Shown here: in pieces, positions 52,901 to 60,562 of the stretch
How positions within the stretch are numbered: the stretch's first letter is position 1
How the letters are laid out: each line of letters starts with the position of its first letter
Assembly: GCF_004114915.1 (NCBI RefSeq)
Contig: NZ_CP022219.1
Coordinates: forward strand, 3,874,501-3,938,500
Reading direction: 5' to 3'
Length of the DNA stretch: 64,000 bases
Source: Bradyrhizobium guangxiense
Lineage (GTDB): Bacteria; Pseudomonadota; Alphaproteobacteria; Rhizobiales; Xanthobacteraceae
Notes under the pieces: generated by a model
Seen by the model: only the letters and a program-made list of their open reading frames with translations
What the model was told of the DNA's origin: nothing
Databases searched by the model: none
Made by a program: the position numbers and the translations under genes

Positions 52901-53470
52901 CGCGATGCCGAGCAGGCCCATCTCGATCATCTCGTGGATGCTCGAGGGATAGAGATAGGGCATCAGCGCCGACATGAAGGCATGGTCGGACTGATGCGGG
53001 ACGGTGGAGGATTTTGCGCCGTGGTCGTCGCCGGCAAGGCACAGCACGCCGCCGTTCTTGGCGGAGCCCGCGGCATTGCCGTGGCGGAACACGTCGCCGC
53101 AGCGGTCGACGCCGGGGCCCTTGCCGTACCAGATGCCGACCACGCCGTCGTATTTGGCGCCGGGCGAGAGGTTGAGCTGCTGCGAGCCCCAGACGGCGGT
53201 GGCCGCCAGGTCCTCGTTCACGCCGGGCTGGAACTTGATGTTGTACTGCTCGAGGTGCTTGCGGGCGGCGAATAGCTGCTGGTCGTAGCCGCCGAGCGGC
53301 GAGCCGCGATAGCCGGAGATGAAGCCCGCGGTGTTGAGGCCGCTGGCGCGGTCGCGCCGGATCTGGGCCATGGGCAAGCGGACCAGGGCCTGGATGCCCG
53401 TGGTGAAGACGTGCCCGGTCTCCTGGGTGTATTTTTGATCGAGACTGATCAGACCCTGGTTGATGCCCAT
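49979..53470 (-). CDS. Indolepyruvate ferredoxin oxidoreductase family protein (fused subunits)
   Basis: 1163 residues, a fusion of the alpha and beta subunits found separately in archaea. The N-terminal half holds the pyrimidine and TPP domains (GSPLGGYDQQ, GCPHNTSTKVPEG, GDGTYFHSGLLAIRQ). A ferredoxin-type cysteine cluster follows at ~640-690 (CEGCGDCSVQSNC, SCNKDYSCLKGFCPSF). The C-terminal part is the gamma domain (GGVGGTGVLTIGALLG). The family oxidatively decarboxylates aryl-pyruvates to aryl-acetyl-CoA, passing electrons to ferredoxin; in aerobes it degrades aromatic amino acids. Good AGAGGACAGC ribosome site. Single gene. Confidence 0.95.
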   Translation of the reverse strand: MGINQGLISLDQKYTQETGHVFTTGIQALVRLPMAQIRRDRASGLNTAGFISGYRGSPLGGYDQQLFAARKHLEQYNIKFQPGVNEDLAATAVWGSQQLNLSPGAKYDGVVGIWYGKGPGVDRCGDVFRHGNAAGSAKNGGVLCLAGDDHGAKSSTVPHQSDHAFMSALMPYLYPSSIHEMIEMGLLGIAMSRYSGCWVGMKVITETVETTAEIDLTDEMKPFIIPTDFELPPGGLNLRWPDDRFEQDRRLQDYKGFAAIAFARANKVNRITMDSPNARFGIMASGKSYEDVRQALRELGITEEVAAKIGLRLYKIGMPWPLEPEGVHQFAVGLEEIFIIEERREIVENQVKQVLFNWRDDVRPRIVGKMDEHDKRFLTFAAELSVASLATSLTERLLKLDLNPEIASMLRAKADWFNGRQATQMQAVAPVSRTPYFCSGCPHNTSTKVPEGSRALAGIGCHFMALWMDRSTETFTHMGGEGVPWVGIAPFTNENHIFANLGDGTYFHSGLLAIRQAVASKTNITYKILYNDAVAMTGGQRHDGDLSPQQITFQLHAEGIREIYLVSEAPDAYPADTIAPGVKKYHRDELQNVMKMCREYKGTSAIVFVQPCAAEKRRRRKRGLMEDPARRVMINPAVCEGCGDCSVQSNCISVEPLETEFGRKRAINQSSCNKDYSCLKGFCPSFVTVDGGKPRHRAPSELADIGELPEPASRPMLDKPYNIAVGGVGGTGVLTIGALLGMAAHIEGKASMILDMSGLAQKGGAVLSHVRLSDHPAEVTCSRIVTGTADLVLAADEVVAVAKDTISLCDSSRTHGIINSHVIPTADFILNRDFNFQTRKLNAVLETALHKDSVFFDFTKPAEQLLGDAIATNMMMMGYAYQKGLFPLSAESIEQAIEVNGVSIKMNKEAFRLGRLAVADPKRLADMLKGTDEVIAPKTLDAMTLDEVIEHRAKHLTAYQNGRLAKRYRKLVDQVRDAAKQGGYGDALPRAVAINYAKLLAYKDEYEVARLYTDGAFEQQLRDQFEGDFTFNFNLAPPILSSGVDALGRPKKRAFGPWMLNVFRVLAKFKFLRGTPFDIFGRSADRKLERDLIAGYEKDVTTVLGLLSPLTIDTAVELLSLPDRIRGYGPVKDKAVADAKARYAQLAADLANPPPAPRQIAAE

Positions 53471-53753
53471 GCTGTCCTCTTTTGCCGCCCTGTTCAGGTC
53501 TTGCTGACTTAAGCCGTTGCCTTCCCGTTGTTTTTAGCTAGGGCGCGCCGACCAATTGCGCCACTCTATGTCGGATATTTCACGATCCGCATCACAAATC
53601 TGGACCAGAGGGAGGCCCGAGCAAAAATCGCAATTTCGTGGCCTGAAACACGCCAGGCATTTTCAATTTGTGTCACCATACCCCCGCCATTGCGAAATGA
53701 ATTGACGCTGCACCCATGCGGGTGACGTCGATTGGTCGCAGGAGAGGCTTTCG

Positions 53754-54965
53754 ATGCGGACGATTCTGACCGGCTTGGCCCTGGGCTTGGCATTGTGCAG
53801 TGCGGTTGCAGGCGCGGCCGAGCCGTCGCCGGAGCTGATCGCCTATGGCAAGACGCTGGTCGAGGCCGGCGACTGCGCGGGCTGCCACACCGCCGATCCC
53901 GCACGTCCGTTCGCGGGCGGCAAGCGCATCGACACCCCATTCGGCGCGATCTATGCGCCCAACCTGACCCCGGACCGCGACACCGGAATCGGCGCCTGGC
54001 TGGATGCCGATTTCACCCGCGCCCTGCGCACCGGCATCGCGCCTGACGGATCGAACTATTACCCGGCCTTTCCCTATCCCTACTTCACGAAGATGACGAA
54101 GGACGACACGCTGGCGATCCGCGCCTATCTCGGCACGCTCGCGCCTGTCGTCAGCCGCAACAAGCCTCCGGAACTGCGCTGGCCATTCGGCTATCGCGGC
54201 CTGATGCGGATCTGGAACGCCGTGTATTTCAAGCCCGGCCTGTTCGAGCCGGACCAGAGCAGGAGCGCGGCCTGGAACAGAGGCGGCTATCTCGTCACCG
54301 GGCTCGGCCATTGCGGCGCATGCCACACGCCGAAGAACTATTTCGGCGCGGACCGGGACGCCCAGGCGCTCTCCGGCAATGCGGTCGGCGGCTGGTTTGC
54401 CCCGCGCCTCGACGGCGCCGTCCGCACCGGGCTGAAGTCCTGGAGCGAGGCGGATATCAAGGAGTATCTGCAAAGCGGCCGCAACGCGAAGAGCCATGCC
54501 GGTGGACCGATGGCGGAGGTCATCGTCAACTCGACCTCGAAGATGAGCGATGCCGACGTGCGCGCGATCGCGCTGTATCTGAAGAGCCTGCCGGCGGCAC
54601 GGCGCGAGACGATCGTGACGCCGCCCGACGACGCCGAGATGAGAGCGGGCCAGGCGGTCTACGCCAAGCTCTGCATCGCCTGCCATGAGGCCGACGGCAC
54701 GGGCAGCCCGCGCATCTATCCGCCGCTGCCCGGCAACGCGCTGCTGCAATCGATCAATCCGTCCTCCACCTTGCGCATCATCCTCGACGGCGCCCACACC
54801 GTGACGACGCCGCGCGCCCCCAACACCGGCGAGATGCCGGGCTATGCCAAGCAGCTGTCCAATGAGGAGATCGCAGCGGTGACGAACTACATCCGCAATT
54901 CCTGGGGCAATGCCGGCCTGCTGGTGACGCCGGCGCAGGTGGCGAAGGCAAGGAAGACGGAGTAG
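53754..54965 (+). CDS. Three-heme cytochrome c (alcohol/sorbitol dehydrogenase subunit type)
   Basis: 403 residues, Sec signal ending near VAGAAEP. Three CxxCH heme sites: CAGCH (41-45), CGACH (~186-190) and CIACH (~308-312), the spacing of the membrane-bound cytochrome subunit of quinoprotein and gluconate-type dehydrogenases. It would pass electrons from a partner dehydrogenase to ubiquinone. No dehydrogenase gene is adjacent, so the partner is elsewhere or lost. Start ATG follows CAGGAGAGGC. Confidence 0.93.
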   Translation: MRTILTGLALGLALCSAVAGAAEPSPELIAYGKTLVEAGDCAGCHTADPARPFAGGKRIDTPFGAIYAPNLTPDRDTGIGAWLDADFTRALRTGIAPDGSNYYPAFPYPYFTKMTKDDTLAIRAYLGTLAPVVSRNKPPELRWPFGYRGLMRIWNAVYFKPGLFEPDQSRSAAWNRGGYLVTGLGHCGACHTPKNYFGADRDAQALSGNAVGGWFAPRLDGAVRTGLKSWSEADIKEYLQSGRNAKSHAGGPMAEVIVNSTSKMSDADVRAIALYLKSLPAARRETIVTPPDDAEMRAGQAVYAKLCIACHEADGTGSPRIYPPLPGNALLQSINPSSTLRIILDGAHTVTTPRAPNTGEMPGYAKQLSNEEIAAVTNYIRNSWGNAGLLVTPAQVAKARKTE

Positions 54966-55002
54966 TTGCCCCTCTCCGCTTGCGGGAAGAGACGAAAAGT
55001 AA

Positions 55003-55647
55003 TTACCGCTCCTCGTCCCCCGTGAAGACGAATTTCGGCATCTCCCATTTGTAGCGGACTGCGAGCAGGCGGAAGCTGATGCCGAGGGCGAAGGTCAGAA
55101 TGGTCCAGAGCTCGGCGTTAAGCTGCAACCCGAATGCCGTCGCATAGAACAGGCCGGTCACCACCGACACGCTGGCATAGAGCTCGGAGCGGAACAGCAG
55201 CGGCACGTCGTTGCAGAGCACGTCGCGCAACACGCCGCCGGCACAGCCGGTCACCATGCCCGAGACGATGACGATCGGCAGCGAGGCGTCCATCTGCCAG
55301 GCGACGTCGCAGCCCGCCATGGTGAAGACGACGAGCCCGATGGCGTCGAGCACGATGAAGGCGACCTTCAGCCGGTGCACCAGATGCGCCGTCAGGATGG
55401 TGACGAACGCCGCACCGCCGGCGAGCGCGAGATAGACCGGGCTTTGCACCCAGGCCAGCGGATAATGGCCGAGGAAGAGATCCCGCAATGTGCCACCGCC
55501 GAGCGCGGTGATGCAGCCGAGAAAGCAGACCCCCAACCAGTCCATGCTGCGGCGCCCCGCAGCGAGCGCAGCCGTCATGCCCTGGGCGGCCACGGCGACC
55601 AGAGACATGAAATGCAGCACGCTGTCGGTCGGCGGCAAGCTCCACAT
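55003..55647 (-). CDS. TRIC-type / UPF0126 cation channel protein
   Basis: 214 residues with seven TM segments arranged as two repeats of three plus one. Conserved glycine-rich motifs GGGTLRDLFLG and GCAGGVLRDVLCNDVPLLF are the signature of the bacterial TRIC family (formerly UPF0126, YadS/YicG), which form trimeric potassium or cation channels. A good GAGGAGGGAGCG ribosome site precedes the ATG. Convergent with the cytochrome gene. Confidence 0.92.
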   Translation of the reverse strand: MWSLPPTDSVLHFMSLVAVAAQGMTAALAAGRRSMDWLGVCFLGCITALGGGTLRDLFLGHYPLAWVQSPVYLALAGGAAFVTILTAHLVHRLKVAFIVLDAIGLVVFTMAGCDVAWQMDASLPIVIVSGMVTGCAGGVLRDVLCNDVPLLFRSELYASVSVVTGLFYATAFGLQLNAELWTILTFALGISFRLLAVRYKWEMPKFVFTGDEER

Positions 55648-55755
55648 TGGCTCGCTCCCTCCTCATGGTCATGGAACTCGCGTCCTGTTCCCGGCGTCAA
55701 CTGGTTCCCGATTCCCTGCGGCGGAGCAACATGCACCGAAACGATAAGGGAGCGC

Positions 55756-55781
55756 GGAACGGAATCTCACATCTGAGGGTT
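55756..55781 (+). promoter_or_regulatory. Weaker EcfG-like promoter candidate
   Basis: GGAAC (55756-55760) and GGTT (55778-55781) are 17 bases apart; the -10 half differs from CGTT by one base. It lies 32 bases before ATG 55814. Confidence 0.35.
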
Positions 55782-55813
55782 GTCTTGGTGTCATAACCGA
55801 GGAGACCCAATCG

Positions 55814-56203
55814 ATGGCTGACGACCGTTTTCCCAACGATCCGTACCGCCCGAACCTCGCCGACGATGAGTATCTTCGCGCGGCCCGCCGGGATACCGAT
55901 CTGCAAGCCGACCCCGAGCTCGGCGAAGGCCCCGCCTCCAGCGGCAAGGTTGCGTTGTTCGCCGTTGCGATCGCACTGGTGCTGGGCGCCGTGTTCTACG
56001 GCCTGAACAATAGCAGCACGACCAACCAGGCCAGCAACGCACCGACCTCGCAGACGGCACAGACGCAGCCCACCAATCCGGCCGCGCCTCCCGGCATGCG
56101 CGACGTGACGCCGCGCAACAACACGGGACCCGGCGTTACCACGGGCGCGGCGCCGAGCAAGCCGGCGCCGGATGCACAGACGCCGTCTGACGGCGCGAAG
56201 TAA
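55814..56203 (+). CDS. Single-pass membrane protein of unknown function
   Basis: 129 residues. The first ~40 residues are polar and cytoplasmic (DDRFPNDPYRPNLADDEYLR), one TM segment follows (~46-64, VALFAVAIALVLGAVFYGL), and the rest is a disordered Thr/Pro/Ala/Asn-rich periplasmic tail. Such proteins are common in Bradyrhizobium (memory). A weak EcfG-like promoter and a very strong terminator flank the gene. Confidence 0.75.
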   Translation: MADDRFPNDPYRPNLADDEYLRAARRDTDLQADPELGEGPASSGKVALFAVAIALVLGAVFYGLNNSSTTNQASNAPTSQTAQTQPTNPAAPPGMRDVTPRNNTGPGVTTGAAPSKPAPDAQTPSDGAK

Positions 56204-56225
56204 CAACTAGCAACAGCGCGTGGGA

Positions 56226-56256
56226 GCGGCGGGACTCATCCAGTCCCGCCGCTTTT
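56226..56256 (+). terminator. Strong Rho-independent terminator
   Basis: An 11-bp perfect stem GCGGCGGGACT / AGTCCCGCCGC with a 5-base loop is followed by TTTT. It closes the transcript of the gene ending at 56203 and also faces the convergent gene ending at 56267. Confidence 0.85.
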
Positions 56257-56266
56257 CGTTGTGCCG

Positions 56267-57076
56267 CTAGCTGAACATCTTATTGAGCTCGCCGCCGGAA
56301 TAGCCGCTGCCGAGTTCGGTGAATGTGCCCTTCTCCGCCATCTCCGTTGCCGCGCGCATGAAGCCGCCCCAGGCGGCGCGGGCCAGCGAGCCGCCGACAC
56401 TGATGCGGCGCACGCCGAGGTCTTCCGCTTCCTTCAGCGACAGGCCGGACGCACCGATCAAGAGGTTGAACGGCTTGGGAGCGACGGCCTTCACGACGGC
56501 AGCGATGTCCTCGCGGCTCTTGAGGCCCGGCGCATAGAGGCAATCGGCTCCGGCGTCCGCGTAAGCGGTGAGCCGGTCGATGACGAGCTTGAGATCAGTG
56601 ACGCCCCACAGATAAGCCTCGCAGCGGCCGACCAGCAACGTGCCGCTGTCGCCGATCGCCTTGCGCGAGGCCTTGATGCGCTCGACCGCGAGCGTACGCT
56701 CGTAGATCGGCTTTTCCTTGTCGCCGGTGGAATCTTCGATCGACAGGCCGGCAACCCCGGTGCGCACGCAGCGCTCGACATTGTCCGCGACCCTGTCGGG
56801 CTCGACCGCAAAGCCGCCCTCGAAATCGGCGTTGACGGGAATGTCGACGGCCGAGCTCAATGCTGCCAGATGCTGACAGACGTCCTCGACCGTGACGTGG
56901 TTGTCGGCCTTGCCGATGGTCCAGGCAAAGCCCGCGCTCGACGAGGCGATCGCCTTGAAGCCGAGATGCTGCAGTGCTTTGGCGCCGCCGACGTCGACCG
57001 GATTGGGCAGGATGAAGCACCCGCTCTCGTGCATCTTCCTGAAGGTCGCGCGCTTGTCCGCCGTCGTGACGTGCAT
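56267..57076 (-). CDS. Isocitrate lyase / PEP mutase family protein
   Basis: 269 residues from ATG 57076 (MHVTTADKRATFRKMHESGC), preceded by AAGGGAGAC. TIM-barrel family with conserved NPVDVGGAKALQHLGFKA, metal-binding DFEGGF region and GLSIEDSTGD. The Cys of the lyase motif KKCGH is not seen, as expected for the non-ICL members, such as oxaloacetate decarboxylase or carboxyphosphonoenolpyruvate mutase-like enzymes. Reaction not assignable. Confidence 0.88.
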   Translation of the reverse strand: MHVTTADKRATFRKMHESGCFILPNPVDVGGAKALQHLGFKAIASSSAGFAWTIGKADNHVTVEDVCQHLAALSSAVDIPVNADFEGGFAVEPDRVADNVERCVRTGVAGLSIEDSTGDKEKPIYERTLAVERIKASRKAIGDSGTLLVGRCEAYLWGVTDLKLVIDRLTAYADAGADCLYAPGLKSREDIAAVVKAVAPKPFNLLIGASGLSLKEAEDLGVRRISVGGSLARAAWGGFMRAATEMAEKGTFTELGSGYSGGELNKMFS

Positions 57077-57146
57077 GTTTGTCTCCCTTGTTGGCCGCGC
57101 ACACATAGGGGCGCCGAGCCGGCAGTGCCAGAGCGGGCCGACAGCG

Positions 57147-57497
57147 CTAGTGCGCGTCGTGCACCGCCCGGCTGTCCTTCGGCGCCTGCTCGCGATCATT
57201 CATGCCGTAGTCCCTGACCACGCTGGCGATGCGCAGGTGATAATCGGCAAAGATCTGCGCCCTGCCCTTGGCCTGGGTGCGGCGGTGCTCCATCGTGTTG
57301 CGCCAGGCAGCAACCGCCGCCTCGTCGCGCCAGAACGACACCGACAGGATCTTGCCCTTCTCGGTCAGGCTTTCGAAGCGCTCGACCGAGATGAAGCCGT
57401 CGATGGTTTGCAGGATCGGCTTCAGATCGGCTGCGAGGTCGAAATAATCCTGGCGGTGTTCCGGCTTCGGCCAGACCTCGAAGATCACGGCGATCAT
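57147..57497 (-). CDS. Antibiotic biosynthesis monooxygenase (ABM) domain protein
   Basis: 116 residues from ATG 57497 (MIAVIFEVWPKPEHRQDYFD), with AGGAGACGCC upstream. One ferredoxin-like ABM domain; DGFISVERFESLTEKGKIL and the WRDEAAVAAWRN block are typical. Members include heme-degrading and quinol monooxygenases, but many have no known activity. It lies 28 bases after a NIPSNAP-type gene with the same fold family, suggesting a two-gene unit of dimeric alpha-beta barrel proteins. Confidence 0.88.
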   Translation of the reverse strand: MIAVIFEVWPKPEHRQDYFDLAADLKPILQTIDGFISVERFESLTEKGKILSVSFWRDEAAVAAWRNTMEHRRTQAKGRAQIFADYHLRIASVVRDYGMNDREQAPKDSRAVHDAH

Positions 57498-57525
57498 AGG
57501 CGTCTCCTGCTGCTGCGATATTGGC

Positions 57526-57834
57526 CTACAATACCACCTTACGCAGGAAGGTGCGCTCTTCGGCGAGGATGAATTTGTGCTCCTCGGCGAAATGGAAATT
57601 GGCCATGCCTTCGGCATCCTGCCGCAGCCGGGCGCGATAGGCTTCATAAGCGGCGAGACTCTCGAAGGTGATCAGAGCAAAGGCGATGTTGTTGGTGCCC
57701 TCATGCGGCATGAAGTAGCCGATCAGATCACCACCGCATTTCGGAATGACGGTGAGCCAGCGCTTCGAGTACGCCTCGAACTGCGCCCGCTTGAACGGAT
57801 CGAGCTGGTAGCGGATGAAGACGGTGACGGACAT
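57526..57834 (-). CDS. NIPSNAP family protein
   Basis: 102 residues from ATG 57834 ([20 protein letters not shown]), preceded by AGGAGCCCATC. Dimeric alpha-beta barrel fold; the conserved parts [19 protein letters not shown] and [14 protein letters not shown] match NIPSNAP proteins. Molecular function unknown. First gene of a probable operon with the ABM gene. Confidence 0.85.
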   Translation of the reverse strand: MSVTVFIRYQLDPFKRAQFEAYSKRWLTVIPKCGGDLIGYFMPHEGTNNIAFALITFESLAAYEAYRARLRQDAEGMANFHFAEEHKFILAEERTFLRKVVL

Positions 57835-57880
57835 GATGGGCTCCTGTGTTTCCACGCCGTCAATGCGAGCGCAGTCTCCT

Positions 57881-57970
57881 AGGGTGGGTGGGCAAAGCGA
57901 AGCGTGCCCACGTCGATTCTCCGCAACGAAGAATGATGGGCACGTCGCTACGCTCCTTTGCCTACCCTAC
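57881..57970. repeat. Intergenic palindromic repeat, family C copy 2
   Basis: AGGGTGGGTGGGCAAAGCG at the left pairs with CGCTCCTTTGCCTACCCT at the right (some mismatches), and inner CGTGCCCACGTCG / GATGGGCACG parts pair too. Located before the ArsR gene at 58051. Same family as 49848. Confidence 0.75.
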
Positions 57971-58015
57971 GGTTTCGCTGTGTGCGCAATGACGCGTTGG
58001 TGAGAAGCTACGCCC

Positions 58016-58051
58016 TTGCCCGACGTCAATGCTTCGGCTACCATCGAAGCA
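58016..58051 (+). promoter_or_regulatory. Operator and candidate promoter of the ArsR gene
   Basis: A perfect inverted repeat TGCTTCG-N8-CGAAGCA spans 58030-58051 and touches the first base of the start codon. A -35-like TTGCCC (58016-58021) and a -10-like TACCAT (58039-58044) are 17 bases apart; the -10 falls inside the inverted repeat. The leader would be only a few bases. Fits autorepression. Confidence 0.55.
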
Positions 58052-58749
58052 TGAAATCAGGACCCGACATCGCCATGGTCGCTTCGCTGGTCGGCGACCC
58101 CGCCCGCGCCAACATGCTCACCGCGCTGATGAACGGCCGCGCGCTGACGGCGAGCGAGCTGGCGCAGGAGGCCGGCATCACGCCGCAGACGGCGAGCTCG
58201 CATCTGGCCAAGCTCGAGGCCGGAGGCCTGGTCGAGCCGGAGAAGCAGGGCCGCCACCGCTACTACCGCCTCACCGACGACGACGTCGCCGGCGTGCTCG
58301 AGGGCCTTGCGGGTCTCGCCGCGCGGACCGGCCATATGCGGGTGCGTACCGGACCAAAGGATCCGGCGCTGCGGCGCGCGCGGATCTGCTACGACCATCT
58401 CGCTGGCGATCTCGGCGTGCAGATGCTCGATTCCCTGCGCGAGCGGAATCTGGTCAGGCAGAAGAAGCAGGACATCGAGCTCACCGCCGAGGGCGAGCGT
58501 TTTCTCGCCAAGCATCTGCAGATCTCGCCCGACATGCTCGCCCACCCGCGCCGTCCGGTGTGCAAGGCCTGCCTCGACTGGAGCGAGCGGCGGCACCACC
58601 TCGCCGGTACGCTGGGCGCTGCCATGATGCAGCGCTTCGCCGAGTTGAAGTGGGCGGCACGCGACGCGACCCCGGGGAGCCGCGTCGTGAACTTCACCCG
58701 CACTGGTGAGAAGCAGTTTGCCGCGCTGTTTGGCAACGGGAAGGATTGA
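58051..58749 (+). CDS. ArsR family regulator with C-terminal domain
   Basis: 232 residues from ATG 58051 (MKSGPDIAMVASLVGDPARA). The winged HTH occupies ~8-85 (ALTASELAQEAGITPQTASS, recognition helix, then GLVEPEKQGRHRYYRL). The ~130-residue C-terminal part contains a CxxC (PVCKACLDWSERRHHLAG), possibly a metal or redox sensor site. Related two-part ArsR proteins are found near transport or stress genes; no obvious partner gene is adjacent. Confidence 0.9.
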   Translation: MKSGPDIAMVASLVGDPARANMLTALMNGRALTASELAQEAGITPQTASSHLAKLEAGGLVEPEKQGRHRYYRLTDDDVAGVLEGLAGLAARTGHMRVRTGPKDPALRRARICYDHLAGDLGVQMLDSLRERNLVRQKKQDIELTAEGERFLAKHLQISPDMLAHPRRPVCKACLDWSERRHHLAGTLGAAMMQRFAELKWAARDATPGSRVVNFTRTGEKQFAALFGNGKD

Positions 58750-58843
58750 TCACGCAATCTGTGTGGGATCGCACGTTTGCGTGTGAATGTGCGCTCTGGT
58801 CATGGCCGCGCTTGACCCGGCCGTCCACGCGTTTATGGCCAAC

Positions 58844-58921
58844 GTCATTCCGGGGCGATGCAAAGCATCGACCTCGGAATCTCGAGATTCCGGATTCGCG
58901 CTCCGTGCACCCCGGAATGAC
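58844..58921. repeat. Intergenic palindromic repeat, family A copy 4
   Basis: GTCATTCCGGGGCGATGCAA ... CACCCCGGAATGAC, with ATCTCGAGAT in the centre. Shortest of the four copies. Located 23 bases before the alpha/beta hydrolase start. Confidence 0.8.
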
Positions 58922-58944
58922 GGCTCCAATTATGAGACCCCCAA

Positions 58945-59955
58945 ATGAACCGCTTCCTCCCGGCCGCACTCGCCGCCGCTCTCCTCGCTTCGCCGCTCAC
59001 CTCCGCCCACGCTGCCGAGACCGCACCGCGCGAGCCCTACGGCATTGCGCTGGAAGGCTTTGCCTATCCCTATCCCGTGCATCTGCTGCCCGTTGTCAAT
59101 GACGGCGAGCAGCTCAGCATGGCCTATATGGACGTAGCGCCCGCGCAACCGAACGGCCGCGCCGCGGTGCTGCTGCACGGGCGCAATTTTCCATCGAGCT
59201 ATTGGGCGCCTGTCATCAAGATGCTGAGCGAGGCCGGGTTCCGCGTCGTGGTGCCGGACCAGGTCGGCTTCGGCAAGTCCTCCAAGCCGGCGGGCGAATT
59301 GCATTTCGACAATCTGGCGCGCAATACCATCGCACTGCTCGACCATCTCAAGATCGACAAGGCCGAGATCGTCGCGCATTCGCTCGGCGGCATGCTGGGC
59401 GTGCGCATCGCGCGTGCCTATCCCGACCGCGTCGCCCATCTGGTGCTGACAGCGCCGATCGGACTCGAAGACTACCGCTTCTATGTGCCGCCGACGCCGA
59501 CCGAGAAGATGATCGAGACTGAGGACAAGCTCACCGCGGACGGCTATCGCAAGCAGCTGCAGACCAACTACGCGATCAAGCTGCCTGGCGACGCGATCAC
59601 GCCGTTCATAGATGCCCGCTTCAACATCAAGGGCAGCCCCGACTATCCGCGCTGGCTGCGCGCCTTCGTCAGTTCCGGCCAGATGATCTATCGTGAGCCG
59701 GTCGCACACGAGATCCCTCTGATCGCGCTGCCGACGCTGTTCATCATGGGCGCCGACGACCACAACGCGCCGGGCCGGCCGCTCGCGCCCGAAGCGCTGC
59801 GCGCAAAGATGGGACAGAATGCAGAGCTTGCGAAGCAGCTCGCCGCGACGATGCCGAACGCGCGGGCCGAGGTGATCCCCGACACCGGGCATCTCGTCTT
59901 CCTGGAGTCGCCCGAAAAGTATCGCGAGCTGGTGCTGGGCTTTCTCGGCCGTTAG
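58945..59955 (+). CDS. Exported alpha/beta hydrolase
   Basis: 336 residues with a signal peptide (cleavage near SAHAAET). Catalytic triad candidates: Ser in AHSLGGMLG, Asp in FIMGADDHNA, His in DTGHLVFLE. The oxyanion-hole motif LLHGRNFPSSYW is present. Related proteins include esterases, haloalkane-like and epoxide hydrolases; export to the periplasm suggests an ester or lactone hydrolase. Substrate unknown. Confidence 0.9.
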   Translation: MNRFLPAALAAALLASPLTSAHAAETAPREPYGIALEGFAYPYPVHLLPVVNDGEQLSMAYMDVAPAQPNGRAAVLLHGRNFPSSYWAPVIKMLSEAGFRVVVPDQVGFGKSSKPAGELHFDNLARNTIALLDHLKIDKAEIVAHSLGGMLGVRIARAYPDRVAHLVLTAPIGLEDYRFYVPPTPTEKMIETEDKLTADGYRKQLQTNYAIKLPGDAITPFIDARFNIKGSPDYPRWLRAFVSSGQMIYREPVAHEIPLIALPTLFIMGADDHNAPGRPLAPEALRAKMGQNAELAKQLAATMPNARAEVIPDTGHLVFLESPEKYRELVLGFLGR

Positions 59956-60149
59956 CGAGCGTTGCGTGTCGCGTGAGGCAGGATGCGGCGAACGTTCATG
60001 CCGCATTCAGGTCATGATTGGCAGGTTTGGATCGCGACGCATCGGCACGAGTCTCCCAGATTGAACGTGTCGAATCGTGTCTGTTGATTCATTGTGCGCC
60101 GCAAGCGCCATTCCCCTGAGCCTCCCCCAAGGACAAGAAGGAAGATCAA

Positions 60150-60398
60150 ATGAAATACCTGTTCGCCGCCGCCATGCTCGCCAGTGCCGTGGTCGGTTTC
60201 AGCGAGGCGGCCAGCGCCGCCGGCGGTTGCGGTCCCGGCTGGTATCGCGGCCCTTATGGCGGCTGCCGTCCGATGCGCGGTCCGGTCGTTGTCCGCCCTG
60301 CCCCTGTCGTCGTCGCCCCGCCGGTTGTCGTCGTGCCCCGCGCCCGCGTGTGCCCCTATGGCTTCCGCTGGTACGCCGGCCGCTGCCGTCCGTTCTGA
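60150..60398 (+). CDS. Small exported GCG/CRP-motif protein
   Basis: 82 residues. Signal peptide ends near ASAAGGC; the mature N-terminus GCGPGWYRGPYGGCRPM fits the GCG_CRPN type domain that precedes repeats in many rhizobial surface proteins. A Pro/Val-rich stretch (VVVRPAPVVVAPPVVVV) leads to a second Cys pair (RVCPYGFRWYAGRCRPF). Probably disulfide-linked in the envelope. A strong terminator follows. Confidence 0.8.
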   Translation: MKYLFAAAMLASAVVGFSEAASAAGGCGPGWYRGPYGGCRPMRGPVVVRPAPVVVAPPVVVVPRARVCPYGFRWYAGRCRPF

Positions 60399-60422
60399 TC
60401 TCGCCTTTTCACATCGCTAATT

Positions 60423-60455
60423 GGCCGCGCGGCGAAAGCCTGCGCGGCCTTTTTT
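60423..60455 (+). terminator. Strong Rho-independent terminator
   Basis: GGCCGCGC pairs with GCGCGGCC, extended by GGC-GAAA-GCC with a bulged T, giving an 11-bp stem closed by a GAAA tetraloop; TTTTTTC follows. Ends the transcript of the gene ending at 60398. Confidence 0.85.
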
Positions 60456-60562
60456 CTTTGGAGGCTGCCGACGCTTCAAGCGGCGTGGAACTGAAGCGCC
60501 TCCAGAATCGAAACGGGGACCGCCAGCGGCGATCCCCGTCCAGTCCGCGAATTGTCGCAAGG

